A DNA stretch of 6,741 nucleotides from CAZJBP01 sp964544115 (GTDB lineage: Bacteria; Verrucomicrobiota; Kiritimatiellia; UBA8416; JADHWI01): the NCBI GenBank assembly GCA_964544115.1, contig CAZJBP010000187.1, positions 1 through 6,741 of the forward strand. Reading direction: 5' to 3'. Each line of letters begins with the position of its first letter. The first letter of the stretch is position 1. The notes beneath the pieces were generated by a model. That model was given only the letters and a program-made list of their open reading frames with translations, was not told the origin of the DNA and searched no databases. Below are positions 6,607 to 6,741 of this stretch, piece by piece. The translations under genes and the position numbers were made by a program.

Positions 6607-6741
6607 ATGTGCACTTTCATGAGCAAGGAATCCATCGAGCGGGACACCCTGGAGGTGGACATCTTGTGCGTGGGCGCAGGAGTGGCTTCGTTGACAACGG
6701 CACTCCGGTTGCTGCGGCACTGTGATGAAAAGAAGGCCGCG
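6607..6741 (+). CDS. FAD-dependent oxidoreductase, possibly ETF:quinone oxidoreductase-like, 3'-truncated by window edge
   Basis: Only the first 45 codons are present; the frame is open to the end of the window. After a short polar leader the protein reads ERDTLEVDILCVGAGVASLT, a beta-alpha-beta FAD-binding Rossmann start followed by a helix with TALRLLRH. The leader and the phrase LEVDILCVGAG resemble electron-transfer-flavoprotein:quinone oxidoreductases, which pass electrons from ETF to the quinone pool at the membrane. Other FAD enzymes of the same superfamily, such as FixC-like proteins or geranylgeranyl reductases, cannot be excluded from so little sequence. The motif is GAGVAS where GxGxxG is usual. 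Two in-frame ATGs, 6607 and 6619, are possible starts; neither has a clear Shine-Dalgarno site. The 43-bp gap from the glycosyltransferase leaves operon membership open. Confidence 0.6.
   Translation, partial: MCTFMSKESIERDTLEVDILCVGAGVASLTTALRLLRHCDEKKAA

Noticed and set aside
5580..6662. A 360-codon open frame on the - strand.
   Set aside because: It is antisense to the glycosyltransferase gene, which has all GT2 motifs. The translation is rich in Arg and Ala without recognisable motifs.

Overview
The window is 6.7 kb of GC-rich, gene-dense bacterial DNA. Every supported gene reads on the + strand. A heptose-phosphate isomerase (GmhA), a Sec-type signal peptide, a polysaccharide-style gene cluster and a strong AAGGAGGT Shine-Dalgarno site together suggest a Gram-negative-type bacterium with a surface glycan. 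No marker gene fixes the phylum. A PVC-group or other under-sampled GC-rich lineage is only an impression.

Layout. (1) Positions 2-970 hold the 3' part of a glutamate-synthase small-subunit/NfnB-type flavoprotein, cut by the window edge. (2) After a 69-bp gap, gmhA (1040-1612) overlaps by 4 nt a gene for an unrecognised secreted protein (1609-2430). (3) A second 69-bp gap, rich in short palindromes, precedes four tightly packed genes: a zinc-ribbon SAM methyltransferase (2500-3441), a radical SAM/SPASM enzyme (3438-4622), a Gfo/Idh/MocA-type oxidoreductase (4612-5658) and a family 2 glycosyltransferase (5655-6563). Their junctions are ATGA, an 11-nt overlap, and ATGA. (4) After 43 bp without a gene, an FAD-dependent oxidoreductase begins (6607 to the window end). 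Its first residues most resemble electron-transfer-flavoprotein:quinone oxidoreductases.

How they may work together. The four coupled genes look like a unit that builds or modifies a sugar or glycoconjugate: redox chemistry on a sugar or cyclitol (Gfo/Idh), a radical-based modification (radical SAM/SPASM), methylation, and transfer of the sugar (GT2). GmhA upstream supplies the first step of activated-heptose synthesis and may feed the same surface glycan. No substrate can be read from the sequence. The flanking redox genes look like central metabolism, and their link to the glycan genes is unproven.

No RNA genes, mobile elements, CRISPR arrays or long repeats were seen. No stretch over 300 bp lacks a gene. 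The main points worth a second look are the coupled four-gene cassette, an Asp-to-Asn change at the usual catalytic position of the Gfo/Idh protein, the unrecognised secreted protein coupled to gmhA, and the atypical FAD motif in the last gene.
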